From positions 1 to 64,000 of the forward strand of contig CAZAAC010000004.1 of the NCBI GenBank assembly GCA_964483155.1: a DNA stretch of 64,000 bases, read 5' to 3'. Of the stretch, positions 54,504 to 62,052 are shown one piece after another (within the stretch, counting starts at the first letter, position 1; every line of letters starts with the position of its first letter). The DNA is from JAAYYM01 sp964483155 (GTDB taxonomy: Bacteria > Bacillota > Clostridia > Lachnospirales > Lachnospiraceae). The notes under the pieces were generated by a model. The model ran no database searches, was not told where the DNA came from, and saw nothing but the letters and a program-made list of their open reading frames with translations. The position numbers and the translations under genes are program-made.

Positions 54504-54674
54504 TAGCACTATTTAAAATGCCAGTATAAAAATAACACTTGGCTATATTCCATGATTTATCAACACTTTTTGCCGATTTTCGTGCCTCACCCATGCGCTA
54601 TTGGGTGCCGTATAACTGACTGCAATTTCTCTGGTCTGCACTTTCTCGGATTGCTCATATATATTTCAATATCC
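54504..54674. other. Unexplained gene-free block between tig and the TM1266-like gene
   Basis: This block holds a hairpin with perfect arms CACCCA (54588-54593) and TGGGTG (54602-54607), and locally higher G+C than its surroundings. Short open stretches on the minus strand have no ribosome site. I cannot assign it to any known RNA or gene. Confidence 0.4.
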
Positions 54675-54703
54675 TTGTAAAACCATTAATTCTGTTGTAA
54701 TAT
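54675..54703 (+). promoter_or_regulatory. Promoter of the TM1266-like / ECF operon
   Basis: TTGTAA (54675-54680) and TAATAT (54698-54703), 17 bases apart. Confidence 0.6.
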
Positions 54704-54709
54704 AGTAAT

Positions 54710-54930
54710 AAGCCTATACAAATGACTACTATTGTTCTCGTTTCTATAGCCTCTATTCTGTAGAAGAATAGAACTAATTCATCAGATTTTCTAAAACAAA
54801 GGATTTTCCTGCGGTAAAGAAGATGTGTAGCGCATATATTTACGATACGTCTTTTTGGAATACGCCGAAGGGGCGTTTTTTAATTTAAGGAAAACTCTTC
54901 ACTTACTATTTTTGAAAGGAGGAACACGAT
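54710..54930 (+). promoter_or_regulatory. Structured leader RNA upstream of the TM1266-like gene
   Basis: The roughly 220-base leader contains an eight-base-pair hairpin (TCTATTCT/AGAATAGA near 54750-54774), a pairing GATGTGT/ATACGTC with A-U extension, and then a terminator before the ribosome site. I compared it by eye with TPP, FMN, SAM, cobalamin, preQ1 and cyclic di-GMP riboswitch consensus and found no match. Confidence 0.45.
54862..54882 (+). terminator. Terminator in the leader of the TM1266-like gene
   Basis: ACGCC (54862-54866) pairs with GGCGT (54872-54876) around GAAGG, followed by a U-run. Confidence 0.65.
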
Positions 54931-55185
54931 TTGGATGATCGCGTAGCCATTATAGGCATTTTTATTCACACGCCAACTGCAATATTGAAGGTTAATGAAA
55001 TATTACATGAGTATGCCGGATCTATCGTTGGGCGGATGGGGCTTCCCTACAGAGAGAAAAAAATCAATATCATATCTATTATAATAAATGCCAAAGGTAA
55101 TGAAATCAGCAGTCTTGCCGGAAAATTGGGGAGACTCGAAGGTATTACGGTCAAATGCATGCAGACCGATATCAGCACTCCATAA
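54931..55185 (+). CDS. TM1266-like iron-only hydrogenase system regulator
   Basis: The 84-residue protein resembles the small ACT-like TM1266 family (RVAIIGIFIHTPTAILKVNEIL, YREKKINIISIIINA, KLGRLEGITVKCM). Members are often encoded with [FeFe]-hydrogenase maturation genes, and a regulatory role is presumed. None of those genes is within this window. The start is TTG, six to seven bases after AAGGAGG. It is followed by the ECF S component after 46 bases, so they form one transcript. Confidence 0.85.
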   Translation: MDDRVAIIGIFIHTPTAILKVNEILHEYAGSIVGRMGLPYREKKINIISIIINAKGNEISSLAGKLGRLEGITVKCMQTDISTP

Positions 55186-55231
55186 ATACAACCACTATAA
55201 TTAACAATACAATCCATAAAGGAGAACTACT

Positions 55232-55801
55232 ATGAAAATAACAATTAAACAAATCACGCAAACCGCATTACTTTTAGCATTATGTATTATAAGTCAGTAT
55301 TTTAAAAATCTATCGGTCTATATTACAGGCCCTATTATCAATGCAATATTAATCATTGCCACTCTTTCTATTGGACTATTTGCTGGTATTACCATATCGA
55401 TTATTGCACCTATTACGGCATTTTTCTTTACTGGTTCACCTATTATGGCAGCCATTCCTTTGATGTTCCCAGTTATTATGCTCGGAAATTTGATTTTAGT
55501 AGGAACAACCTACTATTTCGAAAAAAAGCAGACTTTTAAATATCATCTTCCAACAGGTCTTATCATTGGTTCTGTTGCCAAATCAATTTTTATGGGCGTT
55601 GTAATCGTCCTAATATTGCTACCATTATTTAGTAGTAATATTGCTTCTAGATTGCCAAAGCCAGAAGCACTTCCTGCAGTACTTGCAACTGCAAAGACCA
55701 CCTTTTCTTTAACACAACTGATTACTGCATTGATGGGTAGTCTACTCGCATGGTTGATTTGGTTGCGACTTGGAAAAGCATTGCAGAAGGGCGAACTATA
55801 A
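55232..55801 (+). CDS. ECF transporter substrate-binding (S) component
   Basis: The 189-residue protein is strongly hydrophobic with about six helices. Its stretch SVYITGPIINAILIIATLSIGLFAGI and following SIIAPITAFFFTGSPIMAAIP match the S-component fold of energy-coupling-factor vitamin transporters. The substrate is unknown to me. No ECF ATPase or T subunit is nearby, so it probably shares a general ECF module. AAAGGAG precedes the ATG. Confidence 0.85.
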   Translation: MKITIKQITQTALLLALCIISQYFKNLSVYITGPIINAILIIATLSIGLFAGITISIIAPITAFFFTGSPIMAAIPLMFPVIMLGNLILVGTTYYFEKKQTFKYHLPTGLIIGSVAKSIFMGVVIVLILLPLFSSNIASRLPKPEALPAVLATAKTTFSLTQLITALMGSLLAWLIWLRLGKALQKGEL

Positions 55802-55821
55802 TTTCATTATTTCAAAATTCA

Positions 55822-55873
55822 AAAACCCACAGCATCTTCCGTGAAAACATGGACTGCCCTCGCTGTGGGTTTT
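55822..55873. terminator. Bidirectional terminator between ECF and PAS-GGDEF genes
   Basis: AAAACCCACAGC (55822-55833) pairs perfectly with GCTGTGGGTTTT (55862-55873); it overlaps the stop codon of the convergent gene. Confidence 0.8.
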
Positions 55874-56780
55874 ATGATGGAATCGCTTTCCCTGCTTTTT
55901 TATTTTCATACATTTTTGCATCTGCCTCATTCAGCAGTTGTGCAATCCCTTTATTCTTACCGCTGCCAATACCAACGGCCACTTCACAATGCGGCCCACC
56001 CAATCTGTTTTCCTCATCCAAATCCAATTGAAACTGATTGATAAAATTTATAGCATCCTCATACCCTGCTTCTATCAAGATTGTTATAAATTCATCGCCG
56101 CCCAAACGATAAATCCTGATTGTATCATCAGTACTTTTCACATCAGGCGAGCCCTCCGGCCTTGTTCTAGAAAGCAGAACACGCCCGACTTTTTTTATTA
56201 ATTCATCCCCTATATCGTGTCCCATAGTATCATTGACACATTTTAAATTATTAATATCAAAAAACAATACTGCAAGACTACAGATATTTGGATAATATTC
56301 CTCACTATCTCTCATAAATTTACTACGATTATAAAGACACGTCATACGATCATAATCCGTCTCCCAAACCAGTTCTTCATTTTTTTGCTCATGTCTGTGT
56401 AGCACTTCTTGCAGCGATGCTATTTCACCAATCGAATCCTTCACCAGATTCATAATATCCTGTACCTCATTAATATTCCCAACTCGATACAGTACCCCAT
56501 CTACATCAATCAACTTATTTTTAATATTAAACCAACACTTTTCCTCATGATTATAAGCTTCCCAACGATGTATCTCACCATTTTCAGTAAGTCGCGGACA
56601 ATAAGTGCAGGGCTGCTGCTTATTGTAAATAACTTCATAACATTTTTTTCCTATCAGACTTTGTATGTCTTTGCCCCTTGCCATAAAAGAATTAACATAG
56701 ACGATTTGTTTCGTTTTTTCTTCAATTACATACAAACCTTCTGCACACTCTAATAATGCATTTATCCATTTTTCTTCCAT
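55872..56780 (-). CDS. PAS-GGDEF diguanylate cyclase with Cys pair
   Basis: The 302-residue protein has a PAS-like domain (1-115) with an unusual PCTYCPRL segment (about 57-64) that could hold a metal or redox switch, a short helix, and a GGDEF domain (about 140-302) with DYDRMTCLYNRSKF and intact RLGGDEF. It is the last gene of the six-gene signalling operon, 26 bases after the DJ-1 gene. It would make cyclic di-GMP. The inhibitory-site RxxD position reads DTIRIY, so that site seems absent. Confidence 0.9.
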   Translation of the reverse strand: MEEKWINALLECAEGLYVIEEKTKQIVYVNSFMARGKDIQSLIGKKCYEVIYNKQQPCTYCPRLTENGEIHRWEAYNHEEKCWFNIKNKLIDVDGVLYRVGNINEVQDIMNLVKDSIGEIASLQEVLHRHEQKNEELVWETDYDRMTCLYNRSKFMRDSEEYYPNICSLAVLFFDINNLKCVNDTMGHDIGDELIKKVGRVLLSRTRPEGSPDVKSTDDTIRIYRLGGDEFITILIEAGYEDAINFINQFQLDLDEENRLGGPHCEVAVGIGSGKNKGIAQLLNEADAKMYENKKAGKAIPS

Positions 56781-56806
56781 ACTATGCTCCCTAAATCCCT
56801 CTTTGC

Positions 56807-57358
56807 TTAATGCCTATAAACAATCTTATGTTTAAATGCCTCTGCAGCCTCTTTACAATCCAACAATTTGATCAGCTCCAAAGCAAATGGAATTGAAGTT
56901 CCCATCCCGCGGGATGTCGTAATATGACCATCTGTCACCACTTCATCCTCAGATAAAGAAGCTCCTTGCAGATACTCCTCGTTTCCTGGAAAGCATACTG
57001 CCCTCTTTCCCATCAAAATTCCCATTTTCCCAAGTATCCTTGGTGCTGCACAAATAGCTGCAATTTTTTTATGTGCCAGATTAAATTCTCGAATCTGCTC
57101 TGTAAGTTCTTTATGTTTTTCCAAATTCTCTGTACCTGGAGATCCTCCCGGAAGTACAAGCATTTCCACAGCATTGAAATCTACATCCACATACTTTATA
57201 TCTGCAGCAACTGTAATACCATGTGAACCAGTTACAGTATCCTTATTATCAATCGATACCATTACAACATCAAGCTTGTCTCTACGAAGTAAATCGACTA
57301 CTGTAAGTGCTTCAATTTCTTCAAAACCTGCCCCTAAAAACACGCAAATTCTTCCCAT
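56807..57358 (-). CDS. DJ-1/PfpI family protein (YajL-like)
   Basis: The 183-residue protein has FLGAGFEEIEALTVVDLLRR with the conserved glutamate near 16, the nucleophile elbow AAICAAPRILG (cysteine about 100) and DGHITTSRGMGTSIPFALELI. This matches the DJ-1/YajL group, linked to oxidative stress or methylglyoxal adduct repair; the exact activity is debated. AAGGAGG precedes the ATG. It sits between the lipoprotein and PAS-GGDEF genes. Confidence 0.92.
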   Translation of the reverse strand: MGRICVFLGAGFEEIEALTVVDLLRRDKLDVVMVSIDNKDTVTGSHGITVAADIKYVDVDFNAVEMLVLPGGSPGTENLEKHKELTEQIREFNLAHKKIAAICAAPRILGKMGILMGKRAVCFPGNEEYLQGASLSEDEVVTDGHITTSRGMGTSIPFALELIKLLDCKEAAEAFKHKIVYRH

Positions 57359-57374
57359 ACACTACCTCCTTGTT

Positions 57375-58799
57375 TTAGTACTCATACATTATTTCCGCTT
57401 CATTTGAACCAATAATCTGACGAAAGACCTGTGTTTTAATACGTCGCGAGCCTTCACGCCATCCAATATCCGCTTCCTCTTCTAATTCACTTGCAGTTAT
57501 TTCATAATAGAACCAATCGCCGACCCTTTCCATATTTTTAACGTCATAAGTATAAAGCGTCAAGTCTTCATCACCAATATCCATCGAACTATAAGGTATC
57601 TCTGGCACCATGATAGTCGACTGTGTCGCTCCGTTTTCAAATACACAAATTGCACCTTCTGCAATGAAATAGCAATCAACAGGCTGTACTAAAAAATCCT
57701 GTGCTTCCGTAATCTCACCACTTTTAAGATCTACATAAAAGGTCTTAGCCTCTTCCATTATGGTACTATAATACACGCCCTCTGACGTTGCAAGAAATGA
57801 TTCTTCCACGAGGGTTTCATATACATCTTTTCCCTCTTCCTGATTACCGATGCATATCTCAAAATCACTCCCGTCTTTGTTTACACGAGCAATACGTCCA
57901 CCTTGAAAAAAATTTCCTGTTCCGCCATAGGCTCCATATGAAAAATAGATGACCTCCTCATCAACTATTTGAAAACATGGGATGATGCAGCCGCGGTCAC
58001 CAAATTCATACAAATCTGCATCTGTCTCTGCTAAAAGCAATTCGTTGGTTCCATCCACATTTACACTGCAAAGCTTTAATTTACCAAGAATTGCTTCTTC
58101 AAATTCCGTTTCTCCAAGATAATAAATCACTCCATTTTCAACCTTTATCACCTCACTGCACGGATTCTGCAAATCATAGTTGGCGACTTCCATCGTAAGC
58201 GGATTAATATAGGATAACTGGTACTTTTCATTTTCATCTGCCAATGTAGCAATGACAATCCCTGTCTCTTCGTCAACAGCATTTACCCTACCAAAACCAT
58301 GTTCTATTTCGTTTTCTCCATTTAAATCCACAGAATAAACTGTTTGATAATAATCAGCTCCACTTTTGTTCAAATACATTCTTCCCTGACTCATAAATAT
58401 ATTACCATCACCCATATCTGCAAAGGCAACCTGGGTTGCATTATCCGCAGATATTTTCATTATATTCTTTGTTGTCCCTCCTATCATTCCATAATCACCA
58501 AAAATACCTGTCTCTTCAAAGTCTGTCGCTTGATACTGTCTGTAATAGGCATCCCCATTGTATGTAACAAAATGTCCACCATTATTTTCTATTTTCTCTA
58601 CAATGACCTCATCATCATCACCCGCATCTTCTATTTCCTGCACATCAGCCTTTAAATCTGCCTCTTCCTCTTGGACACTGACTTCCTCAGTCAACTCTAT
58701 ACCGTCTATATCACTAACACTCTGCACTGTTTCATTCTTACCACAACCTGTTATTAGTAAGGCACTTATCAAAACACATATGAAAAAGAAATTCTTCAT
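57375..58799 (-). CDS. Secreted lipoprotein with beta-propeller-like repeats (DUF5050-like)
   Basis: The 474-residue protein has a lipoprotein signal peptide with lipobox LITGC (Cys19), an acidic low-complexity stretch (about 30-70), then repeated short beta-rich units such as MYLNKSGADYYQTVYSVDLNGEN and VIYYLGETEFEEA, which resemble DUF5050/YncE-like propellers. It is probably anchored on the outer face of the membrane. Its role in the operon is unknown; it may be the sensory or ligand-binding part. It starts 37 bases after the cyclase gene. Confidence 0.8.
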   Translation of the reverse strand: MKNFFFICVLISALLITGCGKNETVQSVSDIDGIELTEEVSVQEEEADLKADVQEIEDAGDDDEVIVEKIENNGGHFVTYNGDAYYRQYQATDFEETGIFGDYGMIGGTTKNIMKISADNATQVAFADMGDGNIFMSQGRMYLNKSGADYYQTVYSVDLNGENEIEHGFGRVNAVDEETGIVIATLADENEKYQLSYINPLTMEVANYDLQNPCSEVIKVENGVIYYLGETEFEEAILGKLKLCSVNVDGTNELLLAETDADLYEFGDRGCIIPCFQIVDEEVIYFSYGAYGGTGNFFQGGRIARVNKDGSDFEICIGNQEEGKDVYETLVEESFLATSEGVYYSTIMEEAKTFYVDLKSGEITEAQDFLVQPVDCYFIAEGAICVFENGATQSTIMVPEIPYSSMDIGDEDLTLYTYDVKNMERVGDWFYYEITASELEEEADIGWREGSRRIKTQVFRQIIGSNEAEIMYEY

Positions 58800-58836
58800 G
58801 TAATTCTCTCCCCTTCCCCTTTATTCTTTCATTCGA

Positions 58837-60192
58837 TTATGATTTTTCAATCTTTACAATCTGTATCATATCATTTTCAATATACTTGCCCATAATTTCC
58901 TGCCCCTCAAATTTGAAATAGACATTTGTATATAACTCCATTTTAATATCTACTTTCAAACGCCTGTTAGAAATCGAAAGAATATGTCCCTGTATTGTCT
59001 CCTTCTTTGCATATTTACCTTCAAACACAAAGAGTTCAATCTCTTTCGGAATTTCTAACTGCTCCATGATATCTATCTCACTGTTACAAATAAGTTTTCC
59101 CACTGCTGTGATATCATATATATAAATAGGCTTCTGGATTCCCTTTGGATGAATTTCACTTTTGTTTCGATAAGAAATTCCCTTAACTGCTTTCACCACA
59201 TTTTCTGAAGCAAGAATCTGTTTCCCAACCGTATAACCCTCAATACGTCCTGCGAGATTAACATTCTGCCCCACTACACCATATTTGGCCCTTCGTTCAC
59301 TTCCAATATTACCAAGGATTACTTCTCCCGTATGAACGCCGATACCCATCTGCAGATTTGGAAAACCATATTTCTCATTAAAAACATTGACATCTGACAT
59401 GGCATTTTGCATTTCAATTGCACACTTCATGGCATTTAAAACATGTTTTTTGCATTTGACAGGCTCACCGAATATAGCAAATATGGCATCTCCAATAAAT
59501 TCTATAATGGTTCCCTTATAATGCTCAATAATTACTGTCATTTCCGCCAGATAATGATTGAGCATGGTCATCAAGTCAACTGGCGGCATAATCTCGCTCA
59601 TTGCTGTAAATCCTCGCAAATCACTCATGATAATTGTTACTTCCTGCTTTTCTCCACCAAACTTACCACCATCGGGTGCAGCAAGAATCTTCTGCACAAT
59701 TTCATCGGAGAGATAACGCCCAAAGGTTTTTGATATCAACTGATTTCTAACCTCCAGACTCTCGTTCAATGCTTTAATCTGTTCCATTACCTTAACTGCA
59801 TCTTTTAATTCATACAATTCTGATAAATCATTGACCACTACGATTATCCCATTATTTTCACAAGCACTCTTTAAGTATGATGTCGTCACATACAGCTTTT
59901 TCTTTGTTCCCTGCGCTACATAATCCACGATATTTCTTTGCACCGTAGTATCATGATAAATTGCATTTAATATTGCTTGATTAAATGCATCATTTTCTGC
60001 TTCTCCGATGAAAACAGCTGCAAAAGAAGTGTTGATAATGCTATCATCCACTGCCAAAATAACTTTACATGCCGTATTGACTGAAGTGATTTTACCATCT
60101 GCACTTATGGTAAGAACACCCTCTGCCATATTTTTTACGACACTTTCATAAATAGCCGTTTCACTACTTTTTTTATTTTGAAATTCTCTCAT
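58837..60192 (-). CDS. PAS-linked class III nucleotidyl cyclase with PilZ-like tail
   Basis: The protein of about 451 residues has a PAS domain (about 15-125), the linker KTFGRYLSDEIVQKIL, a class III cyclase domain (about 180-345) and a C-terminal beta-rich domain (about 370-450) that recalls PilZ. Both metal aspartates are present, in IIMSDLRGFT (about 189) and EFIGDAIFAIFG (about 234). The transition-state region GQNVNLAGR is kept. The base-selecting lysine is replaced by glutamate (about 230), so the product may be cGMP rather than cAMP. The ATG at 60192 overlaps the TIM-barrel gene as ATGA. Confidence 0.88.
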   Translation of the reverse strand: MREFQNKKSSETAIYESVVKNMAEGVLTISADGKITSVNTACKVILAVDDSIINTSFAAVFIGEAENDAFNQAILNAIYHDTTVQRNIVDYVAQGTKKKLYVTTSYLKSACENNGIIVVVNDLSELYELKDAVKVMEQIKALNESLEVRNQLISKTFGRYLSDEIVQKILAAPDGGKFGGEKQEVTIIMSDLRGFTAMSEIMPPVDLMTMLNHYLAEMTVIIEHYKGTIIEFIGDAIFAIFGEPVKCKKHVLNAMKCAIEMQNAMSDVNVFNEKYGFPNLQMGIGVHTGEVILGNIGSERRAKYGVVGQNVNLAGRIEGYTVGKQILASENVVKAVKGISYRNKSEIHPKGIQKPIYIYDITAVGKLICNSEIDIMEQLEIPKEIELFVFEGKYAKKETIQGHILSISNRRLKVDIKMELYTNVYFKFEGQEIMGKYIENDMIQIVKIEKS

Positions 60193-60905
60193 ATCTGCTC
60201 CCAATATGCTAACGATCTCTCAAAATCCGATGGTTTAGTAACTTCAATTGTCATAATTGGTTCTTTTTCTAATTTTGCAATACTTTGTTTTAGACTATAC
60301 CAGTCAATTATTCCACCACCAATCGGCAGATGTTCATCAAGTATTCCGCGATTATCATTCAGGTGCATATACCCTATATATGGACCAAGCACGTCCACCC
60401 AAACAGCAAGTGGCGTCTTTGTCAAATTTGCATGGCCAACATCCAAACAGATGCCAACTAACTCGGGCTCCGTATAAAGTGATAACTTTAATAATATTCC
60501 TGGGTTGATATCCAAAGTGTTCTCAACGTATATTTTCACACCATAACGCTGTGCCATCTTCATTAAAAATTCACCCGCGACCTTGCACCACAAATCACTT
60601 ATATTTTCCTCTATTAGTACCGGATAACAGCAGGAATGAATGACCACATTGGTCACTCCTAGCTTATTCCCTGTTGCGATAGACCTCTCCACCTTTTCCT
60701 GTGAAATATGTCTGATATCCTCATCATTACTTGCAAAATTAATGTCAATAAACGCGCCGTGCAAAGATGGCGTATCCATATTGTGATAGATACGTAAAAT
60801 ATCTTCTTCCTTATAATTCGGAAAAGCAGCATCCATAATCTCACAAGGATAATGCAATTTTCTATATTGATCTGCATAAATTGCTACGCTTTGACATTGC
60901 AACAT
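60189..60905 (-). CDS. Xylose-isomerase-like TIM-barrel protein
   Basis: The protein of about 238 residues matches the AP endonuclease 2 / sugar isomerase TIM-barrel superfamily: VVIHSCCYPVL, KIYVENTLD (Glu about 148), GICLDVGHANLT (Asp/His metal ligands about 180), YMHLNDNRG and TIEVTKPSDF. These residues form the usual divalent metal site. Substrate is unknown. AGGAGG lies eight bases before the ATG at 60905. It sits between the cNMP-binding and cyclase genes and is translationally coupled to the latter. Confidence 0.87.
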   Translation of the reverse strand: MLQCQSVAIYADQYRKLHYPCEIMDAAFPNYKEEDILRIYHNMDTPSLHGAFIDINFASNDEDIRHISQEKVERSIATGNKLGVTNVVIHSCCYPVLIEENISDLWCKVAGEFLMKMAQRYGVKIYVENTLDINPGILLKLSLYTEPELVGICLDVGHANLTKTPLAVWVDVLGPYIGYMHLNDNRGILDEHLPIGGGIIDWYSLKQSIAKLEKEPIMTIEVTKPSDFERSLAYWEQI

Positions 60906-60929
60906 ATATCGCACCTCCTGCTGGATATT

Positions 60930-61457
60930 TTAATAATACATACTAAAATGATCCATCACATAATAAGCATCATAGCCACTCTTTACAAATGCTTCATTTG
61001 CCAGCTTATCGTATTCTGCCGCATACTTTTTCATTTTTGACCAAAGTCCTTCTTTTTTACTTGACATGCCTTCTGCAATCGCCTCAGACATTGTCTTGCA
61101 TACCTCAACATAATCACCCGTTAGAGAACGTAGTCTTGTTGAAAGATTGCTCATCATCGATATTGCTACTGCCGGGTTTTCTTTAATATACTCTTCAAAA
61201 GCAGACTGCTTGATGCAGGCAAGTTCTGACTCCTTAAATGCCACTGCTGTAGCACTGCGTGGCATATCATCTATCACTGCCATTTCGCCAAAATATTTAC
61301 CTGCACCGAGTTCTACCAAACATTTTTCATTTTCTTTACCATAGTTAATGTAAATACCCACAAGACCACTGATTACCTCATACATTTCCGTTCCCTTGTC
61401 CCCTTGTTTAAAAACAACATCACCCATTCCAAATGTCCTTAATTCAACTTTTTCCAT
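60930..61457 (-). CDS. Stand-alone cyclic-nucleotide-binding protein
   Basis: The 175-residue protein is a cNMP-binding beta-roll (about 5-115) with the phosphate-binding cassette KYFGEMAVIDDMPRSATAVA (about 67-87), including the FGE and RSATA elements. A C-terminal helical stretch of about 60 residues follows, ending DHFSMYY. There is no DNA-binding helix-turn-helix, unlike CRP/FNR, so it must act through a partner. It is the first gene of the operon that encodes a nucleotidyl cyclase two genes later. The ribosome site is GGAGG, seven bases upstream. Confidence 0.9.
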   Translation of the reverse strand: MEKVELRTFGMGDVVFKQGDKGTEMYEVISGLVGIYINYGKENEKCLVELGAGKYFGEMAVIDDMPRSATAVAFKESELACIKQSAFEEYIKENPAVAISMMSNLSTRLRSLTGDYVEVCKTMSEAIAEGMSSKKEGLWSKMKKYAAEYDKLANEAFVKSGYDAYYVMDHFSMYY

Positions 61458-61506
61458 TACCGCTTCCTCCTTATTACTTATTGTATTTGTAACTATTATT
61501 CATTAA

Positions 61507-61535
61507 ATTATACACTAATTGCTTTAACACATCAA
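61507..61535 (-). promoter_or_regulatory. Promoter of the cyclic-nucleotide operon
   Basis: Minus-strand TTGATG (61530-61535) and TATAAT (61507-61512), 17 bases apart. Confidence 0.65.
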
Positions 61536-61605
61536 ACATTAGAATACATATTTTTATGTGATTGTGATACAATAAAAATAACAATAATAGGTTAGGGAGA
61601 GAACA

Positions 61606-62052
61606 ATGGAAATAGAAAGAAAATTTATTATTAATGTGTTGCCGACCGATATAGTCAATTATCCTTATCATCTGATTGAACAGGGTTATTTATGTACAGA
61701 TCCAGTAATTCGGGTTCGTCGTGAGGATAACAACTATTACATGACTTATAAAAGTGGTGGCATGATGATTCGCGAAGAATACAATCTTCCTTTGACAAAA
61801 GAAGCATATGAACTACTACTACCTAAAACAGAAGGTAATATTATCTCTAAAAAAAGAGTCCTTATCCCGTATGAATCATACACGATAGAACTCGACATTT
61901 TTGAAGCACCCTTTGCGCCATTATATCTGGCGGAAGTAGAATTTAAATCAGAGGAGGAGGCTACACATTTTATACCTCCTAACTGGTTTGGTAATGATGT
62001 CACTGAAGATGGTCGTTACCACAATAGCAATATGAGCAAGCAGACCTTCTAA
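61606..62052 (+). CDS. CYTH domain protein
   Basis: The 148-residue protein opens with EIERKF, the ExExK signature of the CYTH/triphosphate-tunnel fold, and continues with VIRVRREDNNYYMTYK and YLAEVEFKSEEEA, which carry the charged tunnel residues. Members are triphosphatases (inorganic or thiamine triphosphate) or class IV adenylyl cyclases; short bacterial forms are mostly triphosphatases. GGGAGAG precedes the ATG. It is divergent from the cyclic-nucleotide operon, and its stop overlaps that of the convergent LacI gene. Confidence 0.9.
   Translation: MEIERKFIINVLPTDIVNYPYHLIEQGYLCTDPVIRVRREDNNYYMTYKSGGMMIREEYNLPLTKEAYELLLPKTEGNIISKKRVLIPYESYTIELDIFEAPFAPLYLAEVEFKSEEEATHFIPPNWFGNDVTEDGRYHNSNMSKQTF

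Noticed and set aside
2752..54643. Shared 11-mer GTCTGCACTTT near 2753 and 54634 as a dispersed repeat
   Set aside because: Flanking bases differ at once, and one shared 11-mer among many intergenic words is within chance expectation.
54704..54930. TPP riboswitch before the ECF S component
   Set aside because: The CTGAGA and CCTGATCTGG-type core sequences are absent from the leader.
61606..62052. CYTH protein as a class IV adenylyl cyclase working with the neighbouring cyclic-nucleotide operon
   Set aside because: Divergent placement alone is weak support, and small bacterial CYTH proteins are mostly triphosphatases. It is kept as a CYTH protein of unknown substrate.
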